A stretch of 64,000 bases of DNA from an uncultured Eubacteriales bacterium (GCA_900317375.1 ONGJ01000011.1:26722-90721), one strand, 5' to 3'; shown: positions 26,844-35,629, numbered from the stretch's first letter. Notes: generated from the sequence alone by a model not told the origin. A program made the numbers and translations.

Positions 26844-27952
26844 TTGGTGAGCCTCTCCTTTCTGCTGCAGACGATCGTCCCGCCGGCGAGTACCGTCTCG
26901 CCGTCTTCGTCATAGACCACGGCGGCCTGTCCGGGCGCCGGGGCGCGCTGGGGCGCATCAAACCGGATGATCAGCCGGTCCCCGTCCTGGATGATCCCGG
27001 CAGGGCGCTCCGGCTGGCGGTAGCGCAGACGTACCAGCCCGTGAAAAGGCTTTTCAAAGGCCTCGCCCGACAGGATGTTGACCCGGTCGGCCACGACGGT
27101 ATCGATCATCAGGTCTTCCTCCCGGACCAGGGTAACCGTGTTGGCGCCGGGGTCGATGGCCGAGACATAGAGCTTCGTCTCGGCCGGAACGCCGAGGCCG
27201 CGGCGCTGGCCGACCGTATAGTGAATGATGCCCCTGTGCCGGCCGAGCACGCGCCCGTCCGGGCTGACAAAATCGCCGGGGGGAAAGGCCCTCTGCAGGC
27301 GCCGCTCGATAAAGGCGGCATAGTCCCCGTCCGGGACGAAGCAGATGTCCTGGCTGTCCGGCCGGTCTGCGTTGAGAAAGCCGTGCCTGCCGGCGAGCTC
27401 GCGGGCCTGCTGTTTGGTCATCTCCCCCAGGGGGAAGAGCGTATGGGAGAGCTGTTCCTGCGTCAGGGTGTAGAGCACATAGCTCTGGTCCTTTGAGAGG
27501 TCGCGGGCTTTCTTCAGACTCCAGCGGTCCCCGTCCCGGCAGATGCGGGCATAGTGCCCCGTCGCAACGGCATCGCAGCCGAGAAGCCCGGCCCGCTCGT
27601 ACAGGCGGTCAAACTTCAGCCGGCGGTTGCATTCGATGCAGGGGTTCGGTGTCTTTCCTTCGGTATAACTGCTTACAAACGGCTCGATCACGTCTTTTTC
27701 AAAGTCATCCGAAAAGTTGAAGACATAATAAGGCATGCCGAGACGGAAGGCAACGCTGCGTGCATCCTCGACCGCGTCCAGGCTGCAGCAGGCCTTTTCA
27801 TCCGCAGTCGGCAGATCGCCGTCTGACAGACGCATGGTGCAGCCGACGCATTCCCAGCCCCGCTCTTTCAGGAGCAGGGCGGCCACGCTGCTGTCTACCC
27901 CGCCGCTCATCGCGACCAGGACTTTTTTTCGGCCACCCGAACCAGCTTTCAT
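26840..27952 (-). CDS. mnmA: tRNA-specific 2-thiouridylase
   Basis: The 370-residue protein starts at ATG 27952 (MKAGSGGRKKVLVAMSGG); the longer frame runs into the divergent dtd promoter. It has the PP-loop SGGVDSS (residues 16-22), the first catalytic Cys in NPCIECN and the second in SQDICFV, plus the C-terminal barrel. It thiolates U34 of tRNA-Lys/Glu/Gln. It begins the mnmA-dac-unknown operon and diverges from dtd. Confidence 0.96.
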   Translation of the reverse strand: MKAGSGGRKKVLVAMSGGVDSSVAALLLKERGWECVGCTMRLSDGDLPTADEKACCSLDAVEDARSVAFRLGMPYYVFNFSDDFEKDVIEPFVSSYTEGKTPNPCIECNRRLKFDRLYERAGLLGCDAVATGHYARICRDGDRWSLKKARDLSKDQSYVLYTLTQEQLSHTLFPLGEMTKQQARELAGRHGFLNADRPDSQDICFVPDGDYAAFIERRLQRAFPPGDFVSPDGRVLGRHRGIIHYTVGQRRGLGVPAETKLYVSAIDPGANTVTLVREEDLMIDTVVADRVNILSGEAFEKPFHGLVRLRYRQPERPAGIIQDGDRLIIRFDAPQRAPAPGQAAVVYDEDGETVLAGGTIVCSRKERLTK

Positions 27953-27977
27953 CGTAAACCTCTTTTGTTTTCCGAAC

Positions 27978-28007
27978 TTCTGTGATAGAATAACACAAAT
28001 CACAGAA
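27978..28007. promoter_or_regulatory. Perfect inverted repeat in the mnmA/dtd divergent promoter region
   Basis: TTCTGTGAT, 12 bases, ATCACAGAA. It sits in the centre of the 76-base gap between the two divergent genes and overlaps the likely minus-10 box TAGAAT for dtd, so it looks like an operator for a dimeric regulator. No cognate regulator is identifiable in the window. Confidence 0.5.
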
Positions 28008-28028
28008 TATGAAAAGAGGTTTGCAAAA

Positions 28029-28472
28029 ATGCGCGCTGTCGTTACCAGAGTCAACCATGCTTCGGTCCGCATCGAGGGCAAAATACACGGTCAGATCGGG
28101 AAGGGGCTGCTGGTCCTGCTGGGCGTCCACCGGGACGACACGGAAAAGGAGGCCTCAAAGATCGCGGACAAGATCTGCGGTCTGCGCATCTTTGAGGACG
28201 AAGCAGGCAAAATGAATCTCTCCCCCGACAAGGTCGGCGCAGGCCTGCTGATTATCAGTCAGTTCACGCTCTTTGCCGACTGCCGCTCACGCAGGCCGGG
28301 CTTTTCCCTGGCCGCGCGGCCGGAGACCGCCGTACCGCTTTATGAACAGGTGATCCGGGAGTGCCGCGAGCGCGGCTTTCAGGTGGAGACCGGCGTCTTC
28401 GCCGCCGAGATGATGGTCGACTCGGAAAACGACGGCCCCGTGACCATCCTGCTGGACACGAACGAACTGTAA
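28029..28472 (+). CDS. dtd: D-aminoacyl-tRNA deacylase
   Basis: The 147-residue protein begins MRAVVTRVNHASVRIEGK at ATG 28029 after AAGAGG. It has LLVLLGVHRDD, the SQFTLFADC motif near residue 78 and the Gly-cis-Pro-bearing RRPGFS segment. It removes D-amino acids mischarged on tRNA. The last codon and the stop are part of the left arm of the terminator hairpin. The upstream extension of the open frame lies antisense to mnmA. Confidence 0.96.
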   Translation: MRAVVTRVNHASVRIEGKIHGQIGKGLLVLLGVHRDDTEKEASKIADKICGLRIFEDEAGKMNLSPDKVGAGLLIISQFTLFADCRSRRPGFSLAARPETAVPLYEQVIRECRERGFQVETGVFAAEMMVDSENDGPVTILLDTNEL

Positions 28473-28521
28473 GGAATCACCCCGCCGACGGCGGGGTGAT
28501 TCCTTACAGTTATTTTTTCAT
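28467..28521. terminator. Perfect 20-bp-stem terminator shared by dtd and the XRE gene
   Basis: CTGTAAGGAATCACCCCGCC, GAC loop, and its exact inverse ending at 28509, followed by TTATTTTTT on the plus strand. It ends dtd and abuts the stop of the convergent XRE-type gene at 28510. Confidence 0.9.
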
Positions 28522-29130
28522 ATTCTGCAGTTTGCCGATGAGGGCGCCCAGCAGGCCGTCGTCACCGCTGCTGTCGGGGTTCAGCAGCATAGGCAGCATA
28601 TCGCCGATCTCCAGCTTCTCCCCCTTCAGGATTTTGGCGGCCAGCTTTTTATCGTCCGCATCCGCCGCACGGTAGAGCTCCAGAAACTTCTGCTCTGCCG
28701 CCGTCAGGCTCTTCGATGCGCCTGTAGTCTTCGCAGTCGTCGTTTTTGCCGCACTTCCTGTTTTGGACGCGGTCGTCTTCTTTGCCGCAGAGGTCGAGGA
28801 TGATTTCGCCGACGAAGACGCTTTGGCGGCTGTCGAGGTCTTGGTTGTCTTCTTCGCCGCGGCGGAGGTGGATGATCTGGCTGCCGAAGACGTTTTTGCT
28901 GCCGCGGCAGCATTGCCGCCCTTCGGCGCCTCCAGAAGCGACTTCTGCGTCACGCCGAGCACCTTAGCAATCGTCTTCAGTTGGGCCTGGGACAGGTCCT
29001 TCTCGCCGCGCTCGGCCTTGCCGATGTCACTGCCGCTCAGACCGTCAACCTGCGCTGCCAGCTGCTCCTGCGAGAGTTTCTTTGCCGTACGGGCCTCCCG
29101 GATCAGAGTCCCGACTTTTTTTGCTGCCAT
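28510..29130 (-). CDS. XRE-type helix-turn-helix protein with histone H1-like lysine/alanine-rich linker
   Basis: The start at 29130 has AAGGAGA seven bases upstream. Residues 5-66 form a Cro/CI helix-turn-helix (TLIREARTAKKLSQEQLAAQ, DIGKAERGEKDLS). Residues 72-142 are almost only Ala, Ser, Thr and Lys with KK pairs every 8-12 residues, like eukaryotic H1 or bacterial histone-like tails. Residues 143-206 form a short acidic helical domain (AAEQKFLELYRAADADDKK). It is probably DNA-binding, with the linker adding non-specific affinity. It follows prsW by 19 bases. Targets are unknown. Confidence 0.8.
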   Translation of the reverse strand: MAAKKVGTLIREARTAKKLSQEQLAAQVDGLSGSDIGKAERGEKDLSQAQLKTIAKVLGVTQKSLLEAPKGGNAAAAAKTSSAARSSTSAAAKKTTKTSTAAKASSSAKSSSTSAAKKTTASKTGSAAKTTTAKTTGASKSLTAAEQKFLELYRAADADDKKLAAKILKGEKLEIGDMLPMLLNPDSSGDDGLLGALIGKLQNMKK

Positions 29131-29149
29131 AATACCGTCTCCTTCCTGT

Positions 29150-29962
29150 TCAATCAGATTCATCAGAATGGGTCTGCCCATTGGTCTGTCTGTTTGTCTG
29201 TTCGAGCTGCTCATCAGCTTTTGTATCGGCCTGTTCCCCGGTCAGCTCCGGTCTGAGACCTTCCTTCGTCATCGGTCTGTCCTCCGCCGATGACTTTCTG
29301 ATCATCTTCACCGCCGCCCGGAACATCCAGATCACAAAGCCAAGGAACAGGATGATCATCCAGTCACTCTGCAGGGAGGCGATGAAATCGTATGCGCCGT
29401 GCAGCAGGATGGGAATCCAAAGCGCCTTCCGGCGTGCCTTTTTGGATTCCTCCGGATATCCGGCCAGATCCAGGTGCTTTGCCTCGCCGTACCAGACGCC
29501 CATAAAAACGCCGAAGCAGGCATGTCCCGGCACCGCCGTCAGCGCGCGGGCAACCGCGGTGGCGAAGCCGTATTCCAGGACATAGGCGATGTTCTCCCAC
29601 AGGGCGAAGCCCAGTGACATGAAGACCGCATAGACGACGCCGTCAAAGCGGCAGTTAAAATGCGGGCTTTTCCAGGTCCTCAGCTTCAGCAGCAGATATT
29701 TGAAGCCCTCCTCCGACAGTGCGACCACGACAAAGTACAGAATAAAGTCGTAAATCACGCCGCCCTGGGGAAACAGCCCGGTCAGAAGCGCGTCGCCGAG
29801 CTGTTCCGTCACGACCGCGAGGGTGGTTGCAACAATGCCCAGCACCAGAATGCTGATCAGCAGACCGGCCGGTTCCTTTTCCAGTTTGTCTGCCTGGTAA
29901 ACCCGGATCAGCAGGAAGGCGGCAGGAACCACCGCCGCAAGAATCAAAAGCAGTTCATACAT
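29150..29962 (-). CDS. PrsW family intramembrane metalloprotease
   Basis: The ATG at 29962 follows AAGG with eight-base spacing; a GTG three codons earlier is possible. The 270-residue protein has about seven membrane segments and the family motifs SEEGFKY, FDGVVYAVFMSLGFALWENI, VPGHACFG and HGAYDF, which carry the Glu and His metal ligands. A hydrophilic Thr/Gln-rich C-tail is present. PrsW in Bacillus subtilis cleaves the anti-sigma factor RsiW; no such target is nearby. It is cotranscribed with the downstream XRE-type protein. Confidence 0.88.
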   Translation of the reverse strand: MYELLLILAAVVPAAFLLIRVYQADKLEKEPAGLLISILVLGIVATTLAVVTEQLGDALLTGLFPQGGVIYDFILYFVVVALSEEGFKYLLLKLRTWKSPHFNCRFDGVVYAVFMSLGFALWENIAYVLEYGFATAVARALTAVPGHACFGVFMGVWYGEAKHLDLAGYPEESKKARRKALWIPILLHGAYDFIASLQSDWMIILFLGFVIWMFRAAVKMIRKSSAEDRPMTKEGLRPELTGEQADTKADEQLEQTNRQTNGQTHSDESD

Positions 29963-29971
29963 GATAATCAC

Positions 29972-30003
29972 CTTAAAAAGAAGCCCGGCAGAACCGGGCT
30001 TCG
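29972..30003 (-). terminator. Terminator after ireB
   Basis: On the minus strand GAAGCCCGG, five-base loop, CCGGGCTTC, then TTTTTAAGG. It separates ireB from prsW. Confidence 0.85.
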
Positions 30004-30014
30004 TTGGCTGTGCC

Positions 30015-30257
30015 TTACTTGTCCAGATAGGTTTTCAGGAGCTCCTGCAGCAGTTCATCCCGGTCCAGCCGGCAGATCAGACTGCGCGCGTTGTTGTAGC
30101 TTGTGATGTAGGTCGGGTCCTCTGAGAGAATGTAGCCGACAATCTGGTTGATGGGATTGTAGCCCTTCACCATCAGGGAATTGTAAACGGAAGAAAGAAT
30201 CTCCTTCATCTCGGCCTTGCTGTCAAGCGCTGTAAACTTCCTTGTGACATCCTGCAT
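30015..30257 (-). CDS. ireB: IreB family regulatory phosphoprotein (UPF0297)
   Basis: The 80-residue protein matches IreB along its whole length: a short N-terminus with Thr5, then EILSSVYNSLMVKGYNPINQ and a DPTYITSYNNARSLI segment. In Enterococcus, IreB is phosphorylated by the PASTA kinase IreK and affects cephalosporin tolerance. In many Firmicutes the gene sits beside ruvX and a DUF1292 gene; here it stands alone with its own promoter and terminator. Confidence 0.92.
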   Translation of the reverse strand: MQDVTRKFTALDSKAEMKEILSSVYNSLMVKGYNPINQIVGYILSEDPTYITSYNNARSLICRLDRDELLQELLKTYLDK

Positions 30258-30303
30258 AACAATTCACTCCCCACCGCACAAAATAGGCTGAAAATATGAA
30301 AGT

Positions 30304-30331
30304 ATTATACCATATTTTGTGATCAAGTAAA
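30304..30331 (-). promoter_or_regulatory. Promoter of ireB
   Basis: TTTACT, 16 bases, TATAAT on the minus strand, about 45 bases before the start codon. Confidence 0.65.
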
Positions 30332-30356
30332 GACTCTTTTTGCTGATTTTGTATTT

Positions 30357-32744
30357 TTATCGTATCTGGGCGTCGAATTGTTCCTTCAGGGCGGTCAGGA
30401 CCTCCCGGACGATGGCCTCGGCGTGTTCGTCGGTGAGGGTCTGGTCGTCAGCGCGCATGGTCAGCGAGAAGGCAACGGACTTCTTTCCGGGGGCGATGCC
30501 GACGCCGGTATAGACGTCAAACACGCGGCTGTCCACAAGGGTTTCGCCTCCGGTCCGGCGGATACAGTCGAGCATGTCGCCGGCGGGGACCGCCGCATCG
30601 CAGACAACGGCGATATCCCGTGTGACAGCCGGGAAACGCGGCAGCGGTTTGAAGACCGGGGTAGCTCCCCGCAGCTTCAGCAGCGCATCAAAAGAGAGCT
30701 GGGCACACCAGAATTCCGCCTCGACGCCGTAATTGCGCATGACGAGGGGGTGAATCTGACCGAGAATGCCGATGGGTTCCTCCCCGACATAAACTCTTGC
30801 GCAGCGGCCCGGGTGGAAGGAGGGGTCGTCCGTGCAGGCCGTGAAGCGGGCGCCGGAGATCTTGAGGTCTCCGAGCAGGGCCTCTGCCCAGCCCTTCAGG
30901 ACGAAGAAGTTCATCTTCTCGCCGTAGGCGCCGAGCGAAACGGTCTTCGGCTCATCGGCCAGGCCGTCCGGGCGCGGGCAGTAGGTACGGCCGATCTCAT
31001 ACAGGAAAGCCTCCCTGTTGCGGTAGTTGTAGTTGCGGGTCAGAATCTCAAGCATGGAGGGCAGGGTCGTCGTGCGCATGATCGAGGTATCCTCGCCCAG
31101 GGGGTTCAGGATGCGCAGGCTCTCGCGCAGGGGCGAGTCCGCCGGCAGGCGGATCTTGTCGTAATAGGACGGGCTGATGAAGGAATAGGTGATGATCTCA
31201 TCCAGGCCGAGGCTGCGGCAGACCTCGCCGATGCGCTTTTCACAGGCCTGCGCGGCATTGAGGCCGCCGCAGGTGGAAATGGCGCCGGTGAAGCGGATCG
31301 GAATCTCATTATAGCCGTAGAAACGCGCAACCTCTTCGGCAAGGTCGGACCAGTGCTCGACATCGCCGCGCCAGCTGGGCACCGTGATTTTCCCGTTTTC
31401 CGCGGCAAAGCCGAGCTTTCGGAGGATGACGCACATGGTATCGGCATCAATATCGGTACCGAGCAGAGCGTTGATCCTGTCGGGCTGGAGGTCCAGTACG
31501 GTCTCCTTCTTCCCGGCGGGATAGACGTCGATGACGCCCTCGACGACCTCGCCGGCGCCGAGCAGCTCCACAAGCTCGCAGGCGCGCTGAACGGCACGGA
31601 GGGTGTTCTCGGGGTCGAGGCCCTTTTCATAGCGTGAGGAGGCATCGGTGCGCATGCCGAGGGCAGTGGCCGTGCGGCGGATCGAGACGCCGTCGAAGTT
31701 GGCGCTCTCGAAGAGGACCATGGCCGTATCGCCGACGATCTCGCTGTTTTCACCGCCCATGACGCCCGCCACGCCTACCGGCTTTTCGGTGTCGCAGATG
31801 CAGAGCATGGATTCGCGAAGCGCGCGCTCGGTCCCGTCAAGGGTGCGGATGGTCTCGCCCGGGCGGGCACAGCGCACATGGATCTCGCCGCCGGAAACGC
31901 AGCTGAAGTCAAAGGCGTGCATGGGCTGGCCATACTCGAGCATCACGTAGTTCGTGATATCCACAAGGTTGTTGATGGGGCGCATGCCGGCATTGCGGAT
32001 GCGCTCGCGCATCCAGTCGGGCGACGGTGCGATCTTCACGTTGCGCACCATGCGCGCAGTGTAGCGGCGGCAGAGGGCGGGCTCGTCAATGAAGATCTTT
32101 GTCAGATCCCGGATATTGCCGCCGGCCTTTGCCTGTACGACGGGGGTGTGAAGCTTCAGCGGCTTGTCAAAGGTCACGGCGGCCTCGCGGGCCAGGCCGA
32201 TCACGCAGAGACAGTCGGGGCGGTTCGGGGTGATCTCGAACTCGACAACATGGTCGTCAAGGCCGATGAAGGCAGCGACGTCATCGCCGGGCTTCAGGTC
32301 GGCGTGCAGAATAAAGATACCGTTTTCGATGGCATCCGGGAAATCATGGGTTGTGAGGCCGAGCTCCTTCAGCGAGCAGAGCATGCCGTCCGAGCGGACG
32401 CCGCGGAGCTCGGTCGAGCGGATCTCCATGCCGTTCGGGAGAAGGGCGCCGTCTATGGCCGTGGGGACGAGGTCACCGACACGGACATTCTGTGCACCGG
32501 TCACGATCTGAAGCGGCGCAGAAGCGCCCACATCCACTGTGCAGACCCACATATGGTCGGAATCGGGGTGTTTTTCCATACTGAGGACGCGGCCGACAAG
32601 CACATTCCGGCAGGTTGCCGAAAGGTCCCCGGTCACCTCAACCTTGGAGCCGGAGACTGTCATCGCCTCGGCAAAGGCCCGGTCGGGATATTCGGAAAGC
32701 GGGAGATCAACAAATTCATTGAGCCATTTTCTCGACAGATTCAT
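30357..32744 (-). CDS. pheT: Phenylalanine--tRNA ligase beta subunit
   Basis: The 795-residue protein has the full domain order: N-terminal tRNA-binding OB fold (VLSMEKHPDSDHMWVCTVD near residue 52), B3/B4 editing domain, B5 (near 410-480), the catalytic-like core and the C-terminal anticodon-binding FDX-ACB domain (LPRFPAVTRDIAVVCD near 705). It pairs with PheS as an alpha2-beta2 enzyme. It lies 15 bases after pheS in the T-box-controlled operon. Confidence 0.97.
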   Translation of the reverse strand: MNLSRKWLNEFVDLPLSEYPDRAFAEAMTVSGSKVEVTGDLSATCRNVLVGRVLSMEKHPDSDHMWVCTVDVGASAPLQIVTGAQNVRVGDLVPTAIDGALLPNGMEIRSTELRGVRSDGMLCSLKELGLTTHDFPDAIENGIFILHADLKPGDDVAAFIGLDDHVVEFEITPNRPDCLCVIGLAREAAVTFDKPLKLHTPVVQAKAGGNIRDLTKIFIDEPALCRRYTARMVRNVKIAPSPDWMRERIRNAGMRPINNLVDITNYVMLEYGQPMHAFDFSCVSGGEIHVRCARPGETIRTLDGTERALRESMLCICDTEKPVGVAGVMGGENSEIVGDTAMVLFESANFDGVSIRRTATALGMRTDASSRYEKGLDPENTLRAVQRACELVELLGAGEVVEGVIDVYPAGKKETVLDLQPDRINALLGTDIDADTMCVILRKLGFAAENGKITVPSWRGDVEHWSDLAEEVARFYGYNEIPIRFTGAISTCGGLNAAQACEKRIGEVCRSLGLDEIITYSFISPSYYDKIRLPADSPLRESLRILNPLGEDTSIMRTTTLPSMLEILTRNYNYRNREAFLYEIGRTYCPRPDGLADEPKTVSLGAYGEKMNFFVLKGWAEALLGDLKISGARFTACTDDPSFHPGRCARVYVGEEPIGILGQIHPLVMRNYGVEAEFWCAQLSFDALLKLRGATPVFKPLPRFPAVTRDIAVVCDAAVPAGDMLDCIRRTGGETLVDSRVFDVYTGVGIAPGKKSVAFSLTMRADDQTLTDEHAEAIVREVLTALKEQFDAQIR

Positions 32745-32759
32745 GATGCATCCCCTCCT

Positions 32760-33785
32760 TTAAAACTGTTCCAGGAACCGCACGTCGTTTTCGAAAATCA
32801 GACGCAGGTCCGTGATCTTGTATTCACCCATGGCAAGACGCTCGAGCCCCATGCCGAAGGCCCAGCCGGAATACACATCCGGGTCGATGCCGCAGCCGGC
32901 AAGCACCTTCGGATGGACCATGCCGGCGCCGAGGATCTCGATCCAGCCCTCGCCCTTGCAGGTCGGGCAGCCCTTGCCGCCGCACTTGTGGCACTGGATG
33001 TCCATCTCGCAGCTCGGCTCGGTAAAGGGGAAATGATGCGGGCGGAAGCGCGTCACCGTGCCGGTACCGTAAAGGCGCTCGACAACGAGGTTCAGCGTAG
33101 CCTTCAGATCCGACATCGTGACGCCTTTGTCGATGACCATGCCCTCGATCTGGTGGAACATGGGCGAGTGCGTCGCGTCTACCTCGTCCTTGCGGTAAAC
33201 CCGGCCCGGGGCGATCATGCGGATCGGAAGCGGCTGGGTCTCCATCGCGTGCACCTGCATGGGCGAGGTCTGGGTGCGCAGGCAGACCCGGCTCTCGCGG
33301 TCAAAATAAAAGGTGTCGGTCCATTCGCGCGAGGGGTGCCCTTCGTCAATGTTCAGCTTTGTAAAGTTATAGTCGGAAAGCTCGACCTCGGGACCGTCCA
33401 CAATCGTAAAGCCGAGGGCGATAAAGATGTCCTTGATCTGGTCCAGGGCGTTGTACATCGGGTGCTTGTGCCCGAGCCGGGGCGTCTCGCCGGGCAGGGT
33501 GACGTCCACGGTCTCCTGCAGCATCTTCCGTGCAAGCTTTGCCTCATTCAGTTCGCGCCTTCTCTCTTCGATCGAGGCCTCAAGCTCGGCGCGCAGCTGG
33601 TTTGCCAGCTGGCCCATCTGAGGGCGTTCTTCTGCCGAAAGCTTTCCCATCTGCCGGAGAATGCCGGTCAGTTCGCCTTTTTTGCCGAGATAGCGGACGC
33701 GAAGCGCCTCGAGCGATTCGGCATCCTCGCTCTCCCGGATGGCTTTCAACGCCGCCTCCTGCAGTTTGAGCATCATTTCTCTCAT
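32760..33785 (-). CDS. pheS: Phenylalanine--tRNA ligase alpha subunit
   Basis: The start at 33785 gives 341 residues beginning MREMMLKLQEAALKAIRESE; upstream codons belong to the T-box leader. It has the N-terminal coiled coil and the class II catalytic core with HPMYNALDQIKDIF, FHQIEGMVIDKGV and the C-terminal GWAFGMGLERLAM motif 3. It forms the catalytic subunit with PheT. Confidence 0.97.
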   Translation of the reverse strand: MREMMLKLQEAALKAIRESEDAESLEALRVRYLGKKGELTGILRQMGKLSAEERPQMGQLANQLRAELEASIEERRRELNEAKLARKMLQETVDVTLPGETPRLGHKHPMYNALDQIKDIFIALGFTIVDGPEVELSDYNFTKLNIDEGHPSREWTDTFYFDRESRVCLRTQTSPMQVHAMETQPLPIRMIAPGRVYRKDEVDATHSPMFHQIEGMVIDKGVTMSDLKATLNLVVERLYGTGTVTRFRPHHFPFTEPSCEMDIQCHKCGGKGCPTCKGEGWIEILGAGMVHPKVLAGCGIDPDVYSGWAFGMGLERLAMGEYKITDLRLIFENDVRFLEQF

Positions 33786-33800
33786 CGTCAAAACCTCACT

Positions 33801-34030
33801 GATAAAAAAATAAGCCTCCGTCCGGAATAATAGGACGAAAGCAGACTTCCGCGGTACCACCTATCTTCGGCACGCAGCCGTGCCGCCGCTCATACCGGAC
33901 TTAACGCGCCCGCGACGCCGGGGATTGGCCGGAGCTCCCGGGCGAACCAAACAGCCCTTTCCGAGGAGGCTTTCAGCCGGCGGCCTCCACTCTCTGGCGG
34001 GTACGGAACTGTTATTTTCCCGTTCACAGC
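33801..34030 (-). promoter_or_regulatory. T-box leader of pheST (Phe-specific)
   Basis: The minus-strand leader has a Stem I AGAGAG region, a candidate TTC (Phe) specifier at 33944-33946, the T-box core AGGTGGTACCGCG (33850-33862) and a terminator with stem 33814-33823/33833-33842 followed by TTATTTTTTTAT. Uncharged tRNA-Phe would pair its acceptor end with the T-box and allow read-through into pheS. A TTGCAA-17-TAATCT promoter lies at 34037-34065. This explains most of the 356-base gap between pheS and the divergent HD gene. Confidence 0.92.
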
Positions 34031-34073
34031 GCAGACAGATTATCACAGAACGCACGGTTTTGCAAGAGGCGAA

Positions 34074-34102
34074 TTGACAGTTTTCCAAAACATGCTTATA
34101 AT
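34074..34102 (+). promoter_or_regulatory. Consensus sigma-A promoter of the HD-domain gene
   Basis: TTGACA, 17 bases, TATAAT; both hexamers are perfect. Confidence 0.85.
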
Positions 34103-34141
34103 GCCGGTATCAATCGATGGAAGCAACGCAGGAGGACGCGG

Positions 34142-34729
34142 ATGAACGAAAGCTTTTTTGCCTATCTGTCCCGGATGCGCTATATCGGCCGCTGGAGTCT
34201 GATGAGAAACGCGCTTCCCGAAAACATTCAGGAGCACAGCCATATGGTCGCCGTACTCGCCCACGCGCTCGGCGTCATCCGCAGGGATGTTTTTCATGTC
34301 CCCTGCCGGCCGGAGGAGGCCGCAGCGGTCGCTCTGTTCCACGACAGCTCCGAGATTCTGACCGGCGACCTGCCCACCCCCATCAAGTATCACAGCGAGG
34401 AGATCCGCAGCGCCTATCGCCAGGTGGAGGATATCGCGTGCAGGAAGCTGCTGGAAACGCTTCCGGAAGAACTGCGGGCATCGTATGAGCCGCTGCTGAC
34501 GGGCGAAAAGCAGGCGGAAATGCATGACCTGGTCAAGGCGGCGGACAAGCTGTCGGCCTATATCAAGTGCATCGAAGAACGCAAAGCCGGCAACAACGAG
34601 TTTCTCTCCGCCGAAAAGCAGACCCTCCGGGCTCTTCGGGAATACCGCATGCCCGAGGTCGATTATTTCCTCGAGCACTTCATCCCGGCCTTTGAAAAGA
34701 ACCTCGACGAGCTCGGCACAATCGAATAA
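34142..34729 (+). CDS. YfbR-like 5'-deoxynucleotidase (HD domain)
   Basis: The 195-residue HD-domain protein starts MNESFFAYLSRMRYIGRWSL and carries NIQEHSHMVAVLAH near residue 30 and LFHDSSEILTGD near 67, the metal-binding His/His-Asp set of YfbR. Such enzymes dephosphorylate deoxynucleoside 5'-monophosphates. It is transcribed from a strong consensus promoter and followed by the PAP2 gene, which has its own promoter. Confidence 0.88.
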   Translation: MNESFFAYLSRMRYIGRWSLMRNALPENIQEHSHMVAVLAHALGVIRRDVFHVPCRPEEAAAVALFHDSSEILTGDLPTPIKYHSEEIRSAYRQVEDIACRKLLETLPEELRASYEPLLTGEKQAEMHDLVKAADKLSAYIKCIEERKAGNNEFLSAEKQTLRALREYRMPEVDYFLEHFIPAFEKNLDELGTIE

Positions 34730-34749
34730 GGGTGCGCAAATCTCGGGGC

Positions 34750-34778
34750 TTGCGTTTCGGGCAAAGACACTGTATAAT
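34750..34778 (+). promoter_or_regulatory. Promoter of the PAP2 gene
   Basis: TTGCGT, 17 bases, TATAAT. Confidence 0.7.
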
Positions 34779-34843
34779 AGATAAAACCGAAAACAAATGC
34801 ACAATATCTTGTGCAATTCAAGAGATGCAGAGGTGGTTCTTTC

Positions 34844-35629
34844 ATGACGATGACGGCAGAGGCCATGTGGCTGAACAGCGTTTTTGCCGGTTATGACAAT
34901 GCGATTCTCTCTTTTGCGCACAAGCTGGCAGAGATCGCGGGCGTTGTTCTGACGCCCCTGTTCAAGCTGATCTCGCTGCTCGGGGAAGGCGGCATTCTCT
35001 TCTTTCTTCTTGCGGTTATCCTGATTCTCTTTCCCCGCTGGCGGAAGACGGGCGTATGTATTTTCGGTGCGGTATGCTGCGGTGCGCTGATCACGAACAT
35101 CCTGCTGAAGGACCATATCGCACGGCTGCGCCCCTTTGAGGCGAGCGAGCTTTACCGTCAATGGTGGCAGTTTATCGGTTCTCCTGCCGAGGAAGGCTTT
35201 TCCTTCCCATCGGGTCATGTCACGGCCGCCGCGGCCGCCTGCACGGGTCTGAGCCTGATGCAGGGGCGCAAATGGGTTCTGCCCGGTGCGATCTGGGTCC
35301 TGCTGATGATGTTCTCGCGCAACTATCTGATGGCTCACTATCCTTCCGACGTGCTGTTCGGCATGCTGATCGGTGTGTTCTCAGGTTTCGTGGCAGCATG
35401 GATCACGCTGCTGATTTTCCGCGTGCTGGAAAAGCGCAGCGGCGAGAGCCGGGCCGCCGATTTCCTGCTGTACACCGGTTTTGAATCCCTGCCCGATCCC
35501 AAAAGCCTGAAGAGCATGAAGCTTCCTTCCAAAAAGCATGCACGCAGAGAAAGCAGTTCGCATGTTGCCTCGCACGCCTCGGAGAGCAGACCGGAGAGCG
35601 CCGGCAGCAGTTATAAGGGAAAGCATTAA
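34844..35629 (+). CDS. PAP2 family membrane phosphatase
   Basis: The ATG at 34844 follows AGAGGTGG; an in-frame GTG at 34811 lies upstream of that ribosome site. The 261-residue protein has about six membrane segments and the three PAP2 motifs: KDHIARLRPF (near residue 87), SFPSGH (near 120) and SRNYLMAHYPSD (near 158). It probably dephosphorylates undecaprenyl diphosphate or a lipid phosphate at the outer face. A hydrophilic Ser/Lys-rich tail of about 60 residues follows the last helix. Confidence 0.9.
   Translation: MTMTAEAMWLNSVFAGYDNAILSFAHKLAEIAGVVLTPLFKLISLLGEGGILFFLLAVILILFPRWRKTGVCIFGAVCCGALITNILLKDHIARLRPFEASELYRQWWQFIGSPAEEGFSFPSGHVTAAAAACTGLSLMQGRKWVLPGAIWVLLMMFSRNYLMAHYPSDVLFGMLIGVFSGFVAAWITLLIFRVLEKRSGESRAADFLLYTGFESLPDPKSLKSMKLPSKKHARRESSSHVASHASESRPESAGSSYKGKH

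Noticed and set aside
31878-33830. 650-codon plus-strand frame opposite pheT/pheS
   Set aside because: Antisense shadow; pheS and pheT have full-length family motifs on the other strand.
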